A stretch of 64,000 nucleotides of DNA from Rhizomys pruinosus. Lineage: Eukaryota; Chordata; Mammalia; Rodentia; Spalacidae. Below are positions 11,823 through 23,299 of the stretch, piece after piece. A model generated the notes under the pieces. That model was given only the letters and a program-made list of their open reading frames with translations. It did no database searches and was not told the origin of the DNA. The DNA lies in NCBI GenBank assembly GCA_009823505.1, contig VZQC01005691.1, forward strand, positions 3,586,346 through 3,650,345, in the 5' to 3' direction. The translations under genes and the position numbers were made by a program. Each line of letters opens with the position of its first letter. Position 1 is the stretch's first letter.

Positions 11823-12405
11823 AGTGCAGCAATCCAGGACAGAGGTCAAGTGTCCAGAATGGGCATGAGCTCCCAAGGAGGTAACAGAAGCTCCTAGGCC
11901 TTCTGCTTCTTTGTTTGTTATTCGAATCGGTGGATCTTGTGTTCCTTCCACTCCAGTGCTTCTCTGAGTGGAAGGCTCTAGGTGACAAAGGAATTCAAAG
12001 AAAAAGAAATCAATAACATGGAACAAATATGAAGAAAAGGAGAATAAAGATTGCAGCATGGGATAACAGGAGTGAAAGGATGTAAGTGTGTGCATTAGAT
12101 AAAAGGGAGAGGCGATGGGTTCAGGGACAATGAAGGAGACTTTCATGTAAAAGAGGGTGACAGACGCACCCTCTGAAAACTTCCACCTGAATCCTGATGA
12201 GAGCACTAAGTACCAAAACTTTGCTGGATTCTTGGTATCGAGAAAAGTAAGGCTGCCTGGCACTCTGCTGGCCTGGAGTTTCACTGACCCTGACAGTACT
12301 GAGTTCTGTAGCCTAACCTGGGTCAGAGACGAAACAGGCAATACGAGATCACAGGCATTGCATCTACTGTGTTACAAGCCCAGGCTGCTCATCAGCCTAG
12401 TTCAT
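11823..12405. other. Single-copy region, no gene seen
   Basis: The minus-strand 205-codon frame at 11724-12341 runs partly through the neighbouring repeat and shows no conserved domain. Confidence 0.4.
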
Positions 12406-12458
12406 AAGCCCATAAGAGCAGTCAGTGCTCTTAACCGCTGAGCCATCTCTCCAGCCCC
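12406..12458 (-). mobile_element. B2/B3 SINE head remnant, antisense
   Basis: Only the tRNA-like head remains (agtgctcttaaccgctgag then ccatctctccagcccc). Confidence 0.8.
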
Positions 12459-12799
12459 TGGTTTTTGGATTTTTGTTCAAGCAAGAGAGTAGATGAGAGT
12501 GTTTAAAATACTCTATATTGGTTGTTGATGTCAGCCTAGAAAGTTTTAAAGAATTAAAATGAAAACAGGCATTGCACAGTTTCCATTAGAAAATGGAATT
12601 GGAAACTATAATGACAGCTCACATATAATTCCAGATAGTCTCACTTTCCTCTCCGTATAGGCTATGAGATGTTCACTAAAAGAAGCATGTGTTACTCACT
12701 TCCGGGTTTGCGAACATTCAGTGCGTGCTTGTGCATAGTAACGAGATGTGACAAATTACCCAACTGTAGGTCTCTCCTTAACATTGCCTTTTGGGGGTG
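12459..12799. other. Single-copy region
   Basis: Nothing recognised. Confidence 0.4.
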
Positions 12800-12943
12800 G
12801 TCTTTTTGAGACAGGGTCTCTCTATAGCCCTAGCTGGCCTGAAACCTGCTATGTAGACCAGGCTGGCTTTGAACTCACAGAGATCCACCTGCCTCTGCCT
12901 CATGAGTGCTGAGATTAAAGGCATGTTCCACCATGCCTGGCTA
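12800..12943 (-). mobile_element. B1 SINE, antisense
   Basis: Reverse B1, near full length, from tttttgagacagggtctctc to ccaccatgcctggcta. Confidence 0.92.
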
Positions 12944-12970
12944 ACATTGCTTTTTTAAACAGTTAACATT

Positions 12971-13125
12971 GCGGGTGGGCATGGTGGCGCATGCCTTTAA
13001 TCCTAGTGCTTGGGAGGCAGAGGCAAGCAGATCTTTGTGAGTTCAAGGCCAGCCTGGTCTACAGAGCGAGTTCCAGGACAGGTAGGGCCACAGGGAGACT
13101 CTGTCTCGAAAAGACAAAAAAAAAA
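12971..13125 (+). mobile_element. B1 SINE, sense
   Basis: Near full-length B1 (gggcatggtggcgcatgcct ... ctctgtctcgaaaagac) with an A9 tail. It faces the antisense B1 about 30 bp to the left, so the pair could fold as an inverted repeat in RNA. Confidence 0.92.
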
Positions 13126-13135
13126 TCTGATTTTT

Positions 13136-13352
13136 GGGGGACTGGAGAGATGGCCTAGCAGTTAAGAGTGCCGACTGCTCTTGCAGAGGACCCAGTTTCA
13201 ATTCCCAGCACCCACATGGCGGCTGAGAGCTGTCTGTCTTTAACTCCAGTTCCAGGGGAATCCGACACCCTCTTCTGACTTCCTGACTTCCGTGGCATTG
13301 CACAACACGGTGCACAGACCTGCATGCAGACAGTACATTCATATACATGAAA

Positions 13353-13387
<35 letters not shown>

Positions 13388-13390
13388 ATT
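13136..13390 (+). mobile_element. Young B2/B3-type SINE lacking the 17-bp duplication, with (AAAT)n tail
   Basis: The head is ggggactggagagatggcct and the body is close to the young copies at 28083 and 31224, but it has a single ctccagttccaggg unit instead of two. It carries a different short duplication (cttcctga repeated, about 13276-13292). It ends in an (AAAT)n tail at 13349-13389. Confidence 0.9.
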
Positions 13391-14888
13391 TAACCATTGA
13401 TTTTCTTCATTTTGCACCCGTATCTCTAATCATCCATTTATATCTTGTTATGAATTTTTTCTGTCTGATTCTGAAATAGCAATCCCATGTCATTAAGATA
13501 GTGAATGCATTTATGAGCATATGCCCAAGACATCTGAATATGAATGCCACATTGATCCGACTGTGGTAGTCAGGACCTGTGGCTTTCTTCCTTTCCCTCT
13601 CACTCTATTTGCCAAATACTTTTCATGAGCACAGTTCCCTTATTATGAAGAGATCGTTTCATTTTTGCTTTTTTATTGTTACTTGATAATCACTTAATTT
13701 TGTTTTTTTGAGTTCTATTTAGGCTTGTGTTCACTTAAAAAATATATTTGTGCAGTACAACACAGTTATTAAAGTCATTCATTTGGATTCCAATGGCCTA
13801 AGATAGGTTTCCAAGGAAAAACAAAGGCTGAGGTAGCTGACCCTGGGTCACCGCTGCTTACTGGTCAGAGGAATGTGGATGCACTATGGCAACAAGCTGA
13901 GATGGAAGCCGGGGTGCCCTCCCGCCTGTGGGAGAGAGGCCTGCACCAGGAAAAGTCTTACCCAACAAGGCCTTGCATGTCTTCTCAGCTGCCACGGCTG
14001 TGGAGGTCGCCCCTGGCACTTGCTACATAGAAACTAGTTGGACTTTTCATTGTCATTTAAAAGGAAAACCAGAGGCTGCACAGACTTGTAATACACTCAC
14101 TCGTCTACATGGAAGTGTGTTCAGTTTGTTGGGACACACAGGAACACAGACTAGGGCTTCTTCAGTGTTTTAATCATATCATTCAACTGTCTTGAGGTGC
14201 AAACTCCACCTTGGGTGTCCATGTTCAGATGCAGGCATGGGGTCTTCCAGTGTACACTTTTGTTTCTAGTTGTCTTTTTCACTCTAATTCTTAAATATAA
14301 GTGTGAATTATATAGACAGATTAGTGACTTTCTCTTTACTTGGAAATTAAATATCTCCGCAGTCTGCTCCTCTGGGGAAAGTTCTGAGGGGAGCCTGCAC
14401 TGTACATTTCATATTTAATATACTATGATGAGGTTGATGGGTGCAACCCCAAATTCCTATTTGGCATGTGATTTTGAAATACAAATTTTTTTTGAGATAG
14501 CATAAATTTTAGAACACAAAGAGCATGCCTCCGTGGAAGCGTATACAGAATTTGTGTATCCCTTCAGTTGGGAACTGGCTTTGATGAGTTGGTTTTGATG
14601 AACTAAGAGCTTACCTCACGCTATACATGCGGTTAACAAATGTGGTGACTTAGATCTCCACTTTGTGGATAAAGAGAGCAAAGGTCAGGGTGGATGGAGT
14701 CTCTCCTTGGACTGGTGATCACTGATTCATCCAGCTTGGGTGACAAAAGAATGAACTCCTGAGATAGGCCTTTCTCCCCCTCACCAGAGCTCAGATTACA
14801 GGCACATACTACCACACTGGACTTTTTACATGGACATTGAGAATTCAGATCCTCGAGCATTTTATCAACTATTCCACTTCCATAGTCA
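13391..14888. other. Single-copy region, no gene seen
   Basis: AT-rich flanks and a GC-richer centre (13820-14000). A short SINE-like scrap may lie at 14755-14825 ('tacaggcacatactaccaca'). No exon could be recognised. Confidence 0.4.
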
Positions 14889-14935
<47 letters not shown>

Positions 14936-14936
14936 A
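14889..14936. repeat. (TATC)n microsatellite
   Basis: About twelve TATC units, ending in a TATAGATATATA transition. Confidence 0.96.
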
Positions 14937-14961
14937 GATATATATTTGATGTAATTGGGGG

Positions 14962-15100
14962 GGTTACTTTTGAGACAGGGTCTTCCTTTAGTCCCAGCTG
15001 GCCTGGAGCTTACTATGTAGACCAGGCTGGCCTTGAACTCACAGCCTCCTTCTGCCTCCAGAGTGCTGGGATTAAAGGCATGTACCACCACACCCGGCTT
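14962..15100 (-). mobile_element. B1 SINE, antisense
   Basis: Reverse B1 from acttttgagacagggtcttc to gtaccaccacacccggctt, with a short internal deletion. Confidence 0.92.
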
Positions 15101-15855
15101 CTGATGTAATTTTTAAAAAGACTTCTCAATACTTCTGCTACCTGTTGGTTTTGAAATGTATGGTTTTCCGAAAGAAGACACATAAATCTATTGTATGTGC
15201 TAATGGGCAGGACTAGAGATTCAAATTCCTGGTTAATCATGATCCACAGAAAATGTACACAGGAGCTCATCATTATGGATGTGAGGAGATCGAACGTGAG
15301 AGCAGTCTTTCTGCTTCTTCCGCCATCTCGAGCCTTGCTCTGCGGAGGCAATCACTCACAACAGTAAAGACAGCGCAGTCACATTACCAACCTGCTCAGC
15401 TCTGCTCGCCTCGTTCCCTGCTCTTTGGCTTGTGCTCTGTGCAGGGAGCCTGCTTCCTTCTCTGCCAGGTGATTGGCATGTTCTTTTAAGTCTGTGGGAG
15501 CTTTATTGGCTTCATAATTATTCTGTGTTTGGTGTTAGCTTAGTTTACATCTATGTATATGTTTATTTTATGCTCTTTAAAAGGCAATCAAGCTAAATTG
15601 TGTATGATTCGCCAGCGGTAGGGAGGGTCCTGGGGAAGAGTGAAGAGCCGGTTGTTCCAGCTCACAGCCTGACAGGGCCCCACGTGCCCACTCTGCCAGC
15701 TGCAGCGTGACTAAGGTGTGTGGAATGGGTTCACCTTAGAAGCCCACAGTGCAGTGGGAGAGGCCAAAGGCTCTCCCTGATGAAGGGAGAGCAGACCACA
15801 AGAAGGTACAGATAGGTCAGAAACTCACAGGAGACTGTGTCTTCTGGTTCTAAGA
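15101..15855. other. Single-copy region, no gene seen
   Basis: No repeat or exon recognised. GC content rises at 15600-15720. Confidence 0.4.
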
Positions 15856-16345
15856 CTGTCATAGTTAATATTGATTGCCAACTTGATGGGGATCTGGAAT
15901 CAACTATGAGACAGGCCACAACGGAAGTGTCTATGAGAGCATTTCCAGAGAGGTTTAAGTCAGGAGGGAAGACCCACCCTGAATGGGAATGGCACCATCC
16001 CATGGCCTGAGCTCTTGGACTGAATAAAAAGGGAAAGTAAACGGATTACCAGCATTTCTCTGTGACTATTCACTGATTGAAGAGACGTGTGACGGGGCTG
16101 CCTCCCACTCTCACTCTCATGCCTACCCCGCTGTGATGGTCCAGACCCTCAAACTGTGAGCCAAAGTAAACCCTTCCTCCCTCCCTCCCTCCCTTCCTCC
16201 CTCCCTCTCTTCCTTCCTCCTTCCCTTTCTTCCTTCCTTCCTTCCTTCCTTCCTTCCTTCCTTCCTTCCTTCCTTCCTTCCTTCCTTCCTTCCATCCATC
16301 CTAAGCTGCTTTTGACAGGGGTTGTGTCACAGCAATGAGTAGCAA
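15856..16345 (+). mobile_element. Rodent interspersed repeat (LTR- or hAT-like) carrying a microsatellite
   Basis: A common rodent repeat: 'gattgccaacttgatgggga' near the start, 'gaagacccaccctgaatggg', then 'ctgtgagccaaagtaaaccc' and, after a CCTT expansion, 'aagctgcttttgacaggggt' and 'gtgtcacagcaatgag'. The microsatellite grew where other copies have a short cccttccttcct. Confidence 0.7.
16171..16300. repeat. (CCTT)n/(CCCT)n microsatellite
   Basis: 130 bp of CCTCCCT then pure TTCC units, lying inside the 15856-16345 repeat. Reading frames on both strands are artefacts (for example Glu-Gly-Arg-Lys repeats). Confidence 0.95.
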
Positions 16346-16373
16346 TGTAGAGATGCAAGGTGTTTTTTTTTTT

Positions 16374-17530
16374 CACATAAATTTATTTATTTATTTATTT
16401 ATTTTTAACAAATCTAGACCCGTGTTCCCGCCCATTCCCCCACCCCGCCAGAGCTCATGCATTCTGCCAAACATGCTTTTCATCTCTTAGTCTTTCTCAA
16501 TATTTTCCATGGGGAAGTTGACTGTTTTGAGCAGAAGTTCACTGTTTCAGTCAGTTCTTTGATGCAGCTTTTTCCGTCTTAGTATGTTTGTTTCGTTTGT
16601 TACTATTTCAAACTGATAAATGCCCAAATCTGCTCTTGTATAAAAGCTTCAGAGGGGCCCTACACAAGCAATATACTTACAACTGGTAATTGGCACTCAG
16701 CATCCACAGATGAGGGATACCATTCCTCGTTTTTTTCTGGGACTGTGTGTTACTTCACTCAGCATGATGTCCTCCTAGCTCCAGCCATTTTCCTGCAAAA
16801 GCTCATGATGTCGTTTTCTCTTAAACTGCTGAATAGAACCCATTGTGTAGATGTACCACATTTTCTCTATCCACTCGTCAGTTGAGGGGCAATTTAGGTT
16901 GGTTCCAGCTCCTTGTATTTGAAGAGAGCTGAATAAACAGTGCCGTGCATGTACTCTCTGTGGGGGTGAGTCTTGAGGGTACTGCCAGGAGTGGTATGGC
17001 TGGGTAGGTGGCAAAGTATCATTCCAATCTCAAGGAGTCTCCACACGCTCTTCCCATAGTGGCCTGTACGGTTTTACATCCCACCAAGCAGTGTGAAGTG
17101 TTTCCCCTTTCCCCACAATCCTCCCAGCACTGGGTATCATTGTTTTCTTGATCCCTAGCCAGTCTATTGAGTAAGAGATGATATCTTAAGTGGTTTTCAT
17201 TTGCATTTCCTTAATGATTAGTGATGTTGAACAGCTCTTGAGGTGTTCTCTCAGACATCTCTAATTCCTCACTTGTGAAGTCTCTGTTCATTTCTTTGCT
17301 CCATCTATTGAGTGGGTCATTTGTTTTTCTTTTTTTTTTGAGTAGTTTATCTATTCTGGAAATCAATGCTTTGTCAGATGTATCTGCAGTGAAGGTTTCC
17401 TCCCACTCTGTGGGATTTCTCTTCACTTCCTTGATTGTTTCTTTTGATGTACAGAAGCATTTGAGTTTGATGAGGTCCCATTTGTCAATTGTCGACCTTA
17501 GTTCTTGTGCAGCTGCTGCAAGGTGTTTTT
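16374..17530 (-). mobile_element. L1 3' part, antisense, with (TTTA)n tail
   Basis: A reversed tail (TTTA)n at 16381-16406 is followed by 3'-UTR-like DNA and then the reversed L1 signature 'agatgtaccacattttctct' (about 16850) and 'atcaatgctttgtcagatgt' (about 17361). Minus-strand frames at 16775-17014 and 17211-17426 are remnants of the L1 3' region. The element is 5'-truncated, and the ORFs are broken. Confidence 0.88.
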
Positions 17531-17776
17531 ACAAAGCCAAGATTGAAGCCGAATATGAAGGGCAGCAAATATTCTGACCTGTAGAAGTAGAGAAGACTCT
17601 GGCTTAAGTCAGGTGCTTTCTCAATACAAACATATTTTTCAATTTCATTTGCTACTGCAGCATTATAAATATTACCTTATGAGAAAAAGCTCAATGGATT
17701 AAAGATAGAGACTTTTGGTTTCAAATTTATAGATCACATTTCCACATTAAACTACCCATATAGAGACTTAGAAGGA
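17531..17776. other. Short single-copy stretch
   Basis: Nothing recognised. Confidence 0.4.
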
Positions 17777-17900
17777 AGCCAGGCATGGTAGCAGCTCACA
17801 ACTGTGATTCTATCACTTGGAAGGCTGAGGCAGGAGGATTTCTGAGTTCAAGGCCAACAAGGGTATAGTATGAGACAATGTTTCAGAAAAGCAAAAATAA

Positions 17901-17940
<40 letters not shown>
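17777..17940 (+). mobile_element. Diverged B1-type SINE with (AAAT)n tail
   Basis: B1-like body (ccaggcatggtagcagctca, ggaggatttctgagttcaag) followed by an (AAAT)n tail at 17899-17940. Confidence 0.75.
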
Positions 17941-17941
<1 letters not shown>

Positions 17942-18785
17942 CTGCCTGCAGGGAATATTATGGATGGTATCAAATGACCAGCATCAGCATCTACATCTGA
18001 TCTTGTGTTAGTGGTCTATCTTTTTCTACTAGTCCAAAGTTTGCACAGCTAGGAGGCCCTCCATCTGCCACCCCTTCCTCCGCTGCCACGGTCTGTGTAG
18101 AGGACTCCTAAGGAGGAACTCTGTCCTGAGACAATGCCTTGTCCCTCATGACAGGAAGTCCCTTGGAGCAGCGCTGCAGGGAACTCTCTTCTGTGGTACC
18201 TTTTCCACTTGTATCCTGTGTGAGCCAGAAAGGAATTTCTGGGGCCATTCAGGTACTAATGGGAACAGTCCATAGAGAAGAAAGGCAGAGGTAGCCATAG
18301 CCAGCAGAGATGGAAGCCAGCAACTGGTTCCCAGAGGTGAGTGATGTCAAGGGAAGCAGATATTTGTCCCAGAAGCAAGCCAGAGAAGGGCTGTCAGGAC
18401 CACCCTGGATGAGCCAGGATGGCGTCCATGCAGGGAGGGAGGATTCTCCCACTCGAGGGTGACAGCCCTCCACCAACAGCCAGCAAGGTACCTTTTGTTT
18501 GGTTGGACTTCTCTCTTTAAATTCTCTAATACGAATTACTCTTAGGAGAGAGAATTTAACAATAATAATGAGATAATTTAGAAGATGAAAAGAACGAGTC
18601 TTGTTGCTCAGACTAACCCACTGCTGACATCATATTGTATTTTCTTCTAGTCATTTCTCAGCATTTTGACATACTAATGTTTTTATTTCCTTCATGGTAC
18701 TTAACACTCATACTTTTCTGCATTGTTGGTGATGTGTTTGTGTATATGTTCACGCAGAGGTGTGTGTGTGCAAGCATGTGAACAT
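17941..18785. other. Single-copy region, no gene seen
   Basis: No repeat or exon recognised. Confidence 0.4.
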
Positions 18786-18890
18786 ACATGTAGACACAAG
18801 AGGTTGACATCTTGTATCTTCCTCTGTAACTCTCCATCTTACATGTAGACACAAGAGGTTGACATCTCTTCCTTAGTAACTCTCCATCTT
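18786..18890. repeat. Tandem duplication, 55 and 50 bp units
   Basis: Unit 1 (18786-18840) and unit 2 (18841-18890) both begin acatgtagacacaagaggtt and end gtaactctccatctt. Unit 2 lacks five bases in the middle. Confidence 0.92.
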
Positions 18891-19107
18891 ACATTTTTTG
18901 AAATGAAGTCTCTTATTGAACCTGGTACTCAGCAATCTGACTATACTGGCCAATGATCCCAGGGATCCATCTCTTTTGGCCTCGCCAGTGTTGGGTCTGC
19001 AGACAGGTGCTGTTCTGCCTGGCCGATTTGTGGTTTGAGGGATCAAACTTGGTTCATATGTTGGCATGACAAACACTTTACCTTACCGAGTCATCTTCCT
19101 AGACAGG
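18891..19107 (-). mobile_element. B4-like SINE, antisense, diverged
   Basis: Reverse B4-type order: a 'gaagtctcttattgaacctg' region, an 'agggatccatctc' region, then an ID-like head (gacaaacactttaccttac ... gagtcatct). Confidence 0.6.
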
Positions 19108-19256
19108 TGCATTTTATTTATTTATTTTCATTTTATTTGTATGAATGTTTTGCCTGTGGAGGCCAGTGGCCTCCTGGAACTGCAGTTAAGGATAGTTGTT
19201 TGCTGCTATATGAGTGCAGCCAGCAATCTTAACCATTGAGCCATCTCTCCAGCCCC
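19108..19256 (-). mobile_element. B3-type SINE, antisense, internally deleted
   Basis: T-rich tail, short body (cctggaactgcagttaagga) and head (accattgagccatctctcc). Inserted next to, or into, the B4-like copy. Confidence 0.85.
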
Positions 19257-20425
19257 AATCCCTGCATTTTTAGCATTCCAAAGTATCACAAACAGAATTC
19301 ATAACAGAACGGTATGGGTATGCTAAGTTGTGGGTGAAATGTCTTTTCTGATGGCAGTCTTGTGTACTGTGTGGCCTTGGTAGATTCCATAGTGTCACAG
19401 CCTCTGAAGGACACTTAACTACCTGACCATTGTGAGACTAAATTGGTATACAATCAAAGTCAATTAAAAATGACTTGATTGGAGATTTGAGGAAGTAACT
19501 AAACATCAAGAACAACTTGACTTGGCCTTAAATTTAGATTGTGTGAATATGGGTGGACCAATAGGGAAGCCACTGCAGTAATCAAACAGAAGGACAGAAG
19601 CCAGCCCAGGGGCTCCCACTGCATCCATTGTTAAGCAGCACAAGCGACTGGGACACCAAGTAAATGAAATTGACAGATCTTAACAACGGAATCGAAGTCT
19701 GTATAGGACAACAAATCAAAGCCCAATGTGCTGTTGAAATTCCACACCTCAGACATGGAGGACCCTAGATGCTTGCTAGAAAACAAAACCCAACAAAAAC
19801 TACCAGGCTCCATGTCAGAACAGCAGACAATTGTCTTTTCACCAGATTATCGTGTAAACTGGAGATAGGGTAGCTTTGAAGTGAAAGTTGAGTGGTGACT
19901 CACAGAAGATGGATAAGATTATGTATTTTATTGAGAATGTGAGTTCCTGGAAAGAACTGCATTTTACTGAATGTTCTGCAAGGCTGATGAACTGAATAGG
20001 ACCTCAAATGACTGTGGAGAGTTTGGAATGGGGCAAGCTCGGAGCCAAACTACCATAAGGCATCTTAGTTTTATAATAGCCACTTATTGTCCCCCTCTGT
20101 GAGTGACCCACCATCTCTGTGACCACTAGGTAAATCTTTTTTTGTAAGAACACACTACCAGCTCCCATGAACCAAAAGGCTAAGAATGTTATCAGAGAAT
20201 ATTTGAGACCAATAGCTAAGTTTTCTGTTTTTCTGTGACCCATCTATCTGATATTTCCACCAATGTATTTGAAAATTATATCATTTATGATCTTCTTTGT
20301 TCTGTTTCCGTAAAAACTTCTTAAAACTTCTATCTCATTGGAACATGGAGGTTGAGATCATCTGAATTTGTGTTCCTGGGACAGTCATATTTGGCTGCAG
20401 AATAACCTATATCTTCTCCTTTGAG
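19257..20425. other. Single-copy region, no gene seen
   Basis: No repeat recognised in 1.2 kb. Short frames at 19631-19813 and 20004-20243 show no family features. Confidence 0.45.
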
Positions 20426-20432
20426 GAGATAT

Positions 20433-20672
20433 TTAAAAAAAATTTTTTTTTTCTATGTGTATGAATGTACTGTCTGCATGCAGGTCTGTGCACCCATGTC
20501 GTGCAATGCCGCGGAGGTCAGAAGAGGGTGTCAGATTCCCCTGGAACTGGAGTTCTCCTGGAATTGGAGTTACAGACGGTTCTCAGCCGCCATGTGGGTG
20601 CTGGGGATCGAACCCGGGTCCTCTGCAAGAGCAATTGGCACTCTTAACTGCTAGACTATCTCTCCAGCCCCC
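20433..20672 (-). mobile_element. Young B2/B3-type SINE with 17-bp duplication, antisense
   Basis: Target duplication gagatat at 20426-20432 and 20673-20679. The duplicated unit starts at 20545. The B-box region reads ggggatcgaacccgggtcct in reverse. Low divergence from the copies at 28083, 31224 and 39311. Confidence 0.93.
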
Positions 20673-20743
20673 GAGATATAAGTTTTTTATGTGTTTTTCC
20701 ATTGACATCATGCAGGGGAAGATTGTAAAAGTAACAAGTATAT

Positions 20744-20747
<4 letters not shown>

Positions 20748-20789
<42 letters not shown>
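20748..20789. repeat. (TA)n microsatellite
   Basis: About 21 uninterrupted TA units. Confidence 0.96.
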
Positions 20790-20792
<3 letters not shown>

Positions 20793-20902
20793 CCTTTTGC
20801 CTTGAGCAATTATTTCTTTCTACTTGCTAACTTACCCTTTAGGAATAGGGAGAATGGGGTTCCTAATCTTTCTGTGTCCTTGCATTGTACCTTGGAAGAA
20901 TG

Positions 20903-20903
<1 letters not shown>

Positions 20904-20936
<33 letters not shown>
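20904..20936. repeat. (TG)n microsatellite
   Basis: About 16 GT units at the tail end of a B4-like SINE, a usual place for such tracts. Confidence 0.95.
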
Positions 20937-20939
<3 letters not shown>

Positions 20940-21245
20940 ATTTATGTATGCAGGTGTGTTCACCCTTGCTGGTACACATGACATGTGGAGGCTATAGGGT
21001 AATGTTTGGTGGGATGTCTTCTTCAATTACTTTGTAACTTATTTTTTGAGACAAGGTCCCCCACTGAACCTAGAGCTTGCTGTTTCAGCTGGACTGGGTG
21101 GATGGTGAGCCTCAGAGATCTGTCTTTCTCTACCTGTCAGCTCTTGGGCTACAGGCAAATGCTACCATGCCCAGCTGGAGTCCGAACTTAGGTCCGAGGG
21201 TTTGTAATAAAAGCACTTTACCAACTGAGCTATCTCCCCAGCTCC
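20937..21245 (-). mobile_element. B4-like SINE, antisense
   Basis: The reverse B4 order is seen: gtgttcacccttgctggtac, gagacaaggtcccccactga, then the ID-like head actttaccaactgagctatc and tccccagctcc. Confidence 0.75.
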
Positions 21246-21466
21246 CATGAAGTTTGTGTTTCGATTTTCCCAGGCTTACACATTGAAGACAACTTCAATT
21301 CCCAGATGAGATTGTATGTGGATCTCTGTGAGTGTAGCTTGGTTTCTCCTTGCTGTTATTAGTAAAATACAAGAAAAATATTGGGAAACAAAGTATTACA
21401 CAAAAAGGACCTGGATCTTAAATTGAGAAGTGTATGGTTCACTAAGATTTCAAATAATACTGGAAA
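21246..21466. other. Short single-copy stretch
   Basis: Nothing recognised. Confidence 0.4.
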
Positions 21467-21471
21467 GAGGC

Positions 21472-21837
21472 TGTATTAGTCACTTTTCTGTTGCTGTGAT
21501 AAAAGTACCATGACCAAGGGAACTTATAAAGGAAGAGTTTATTTGAGTTTACAATTGATAGTTCCAGGGAATTAAGAGTCAGTCCAATGTGGTGGGGAGG
21601 CATGGTGACTGGGGCTGGTGCAGATAGCCAAGCTTCACATCTCCAATGAACACAGGAAGTCAAGAAAGCCTCTGGAGATTAGCAAGGCTTGTTAAACTCA
21701 CTAAGCCCACCCCCAGTGACATACTTCCTCCAGCATGGCCAAACCTTCTAAGATCTCCCAAAACAGCGCCACCAACTGGGGACAAAATGTCTGAATACTT
21801 GAAGCCTATGGGGGACATTCTCATTCAAACCACCACA
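21472..21837 (-). mobile_element. MaLR-type solo LTR, antisense, 366 bp
   Basis: TG...CA ends (TGTATTAGTCACTTTTCTGT to AACCACCACA) with a perfect 5-bp target duplication gaggc at 21467-21471 and 21838-21842. Five bp is the size expected for MaLR/ERVL integration. Same family as 560, 7694 and 44218. Confidence 0.88.
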
Positions 21838-21842
21838 GAGGC

Positions 21843-22264
21843 CTACTATCAGCATAAGGCACTTTGGAGAAACTGACCTGTCTGCTCAGGCCTCAGGGAG
21901 ATAGGATGTCAGAATGTCAGCCACAAGGCCTATTTAAAGGGCTGAGAGACAGTCAGGGCTGAGAGTCTGCAGCAATCCAGGCATCTCTCTGCCTCCTCAA
22001 CAGTTCTATGGAGTTGGGCTGTGACAAAGGTTCTCATGTCCAGGTCTTTAGTGTGAGTCCCAGGGACATTGAAGGGAGAGCTGCAGGGTTCTAGGTGAAG
22101 AGAAAGAGGACTGAGCAAAGCAGGCAGGCAGCAGACTTGGAAAACAGGCAGCAGCATGAGATCTTTCCCAGGGAAGGAAAAGCTGCAGGCTGTGAGGACA
22201 TGGGGTAGGACCAGGTCTTGGAGTCTAGAAGAGCTTCTCCAGTGATGAGGATACTCAGGCTGGC
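21843..22264. other. Single-copy region
   Basis: Nothing recognised. Confidence 0.4.
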
Positions 22265-22385
22265 TCTTCCCTGCCTCTCTCCCTCCATCCCTCCTTCCCT
22301 CCCTGCCTCCCTCTCTCCCTCCCTCCCTCCCTTTCTCCCTCTCTCCCTCCCTATCTCTGTTCCTTCCTTCCTTGCTTTTTTCTTT
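22265..22385. repeat. (CCCT)n-type low-complexity tract
   Basis: C/T-only sequence with CTCCCTCC words, interrupted by rare A and G. Confidence 0.9.
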
Positions 22386-23299
22386 CTACTTTGTCCACAC
22401 TTGTGACTCAGACATCCACAGCTAATCACCTGCACCCTGTTTTACACTGCATTGGGGAGCAAAGTGCTTGCTTTCTATTGCTGGAGCTCCACAGGAATAA
22501 GGGGCTTTGCCCATGGACTGACCAGGCCTGGAGCCTGACTTATCCCTATTGCCTAGACATAATGGAAAAAGACCATGAGATCAGACATGTGATCCACGCA
22601 GCCAGGCTTTTTTTTTTTTTACAAGTTTTCTTACCCGCTTATTTATTAAAAGCACTGTTCATAAACACATGGAAGTGCCATTTATTTACAGGTAACAATT
22701 GCAACTATGACTTTTAAAGAACAGAATAAATGAAAATGCAGTAGAATTGTTAGGTTTCATTTTCTTCTTAGAATAATAAATCATGCTAATTTTGTCACAA
22801 CTCCCACATTTTACTACAGATATTTTCTTTATCAGTTAACACAAATCATTTACGTATACATTTTAAACTAGAAGAGTCTCATGGAAGTATCAGGAGGTGA
22901 AATAAATCAGGCGATATTATCATATCTCAGAGAAGAATAAGTATTTGGTGACACAGAAGGTTAGTAGCCGGCTTGGATGAAGAAGGTTGGTTTGAGGATA
23001 GCGAGTTCTTATTTCTCATACTGGCTATTGTGAAATTTTTTACTCATGACCTTGAGTGGCATTGTGGCTGGTCTCACCCCTAAGAGACTTGGGAGGGATA
23101 TGTCTGAAGTCTTTCATTATATAAAACATCATCATTAGGTACTAAAGCAATAAAACTGTGGAGCCACTGTATTATACTGTACCCATGAACAACATAACCA
23201 CAAACCAATTTCTGATCTGAGGAATCCAGAGAGTTCAAAGAGGTCAAATGTTTAATTGAAATGGAATATTTAAGCTAAATTGCTCATGCACTACTTCAA
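22386..23299. other. Single-copy region, no gene seen
   Basis: A T-run at 22609-22620 may be the scar of an old retroposon. Otherwise nothing is recognised. Confidence 0.4.

Noticed and set aside
11724..12341. 205-codon minus-strand frame
   Set aside because: Part of it is a dispersed rodent repeat; the rest has no recognisable domain.
16149..16376. Lys-Glu-Gly-Arg repeat protein
   Set aside because: Translation of the (CCTT)n tract.
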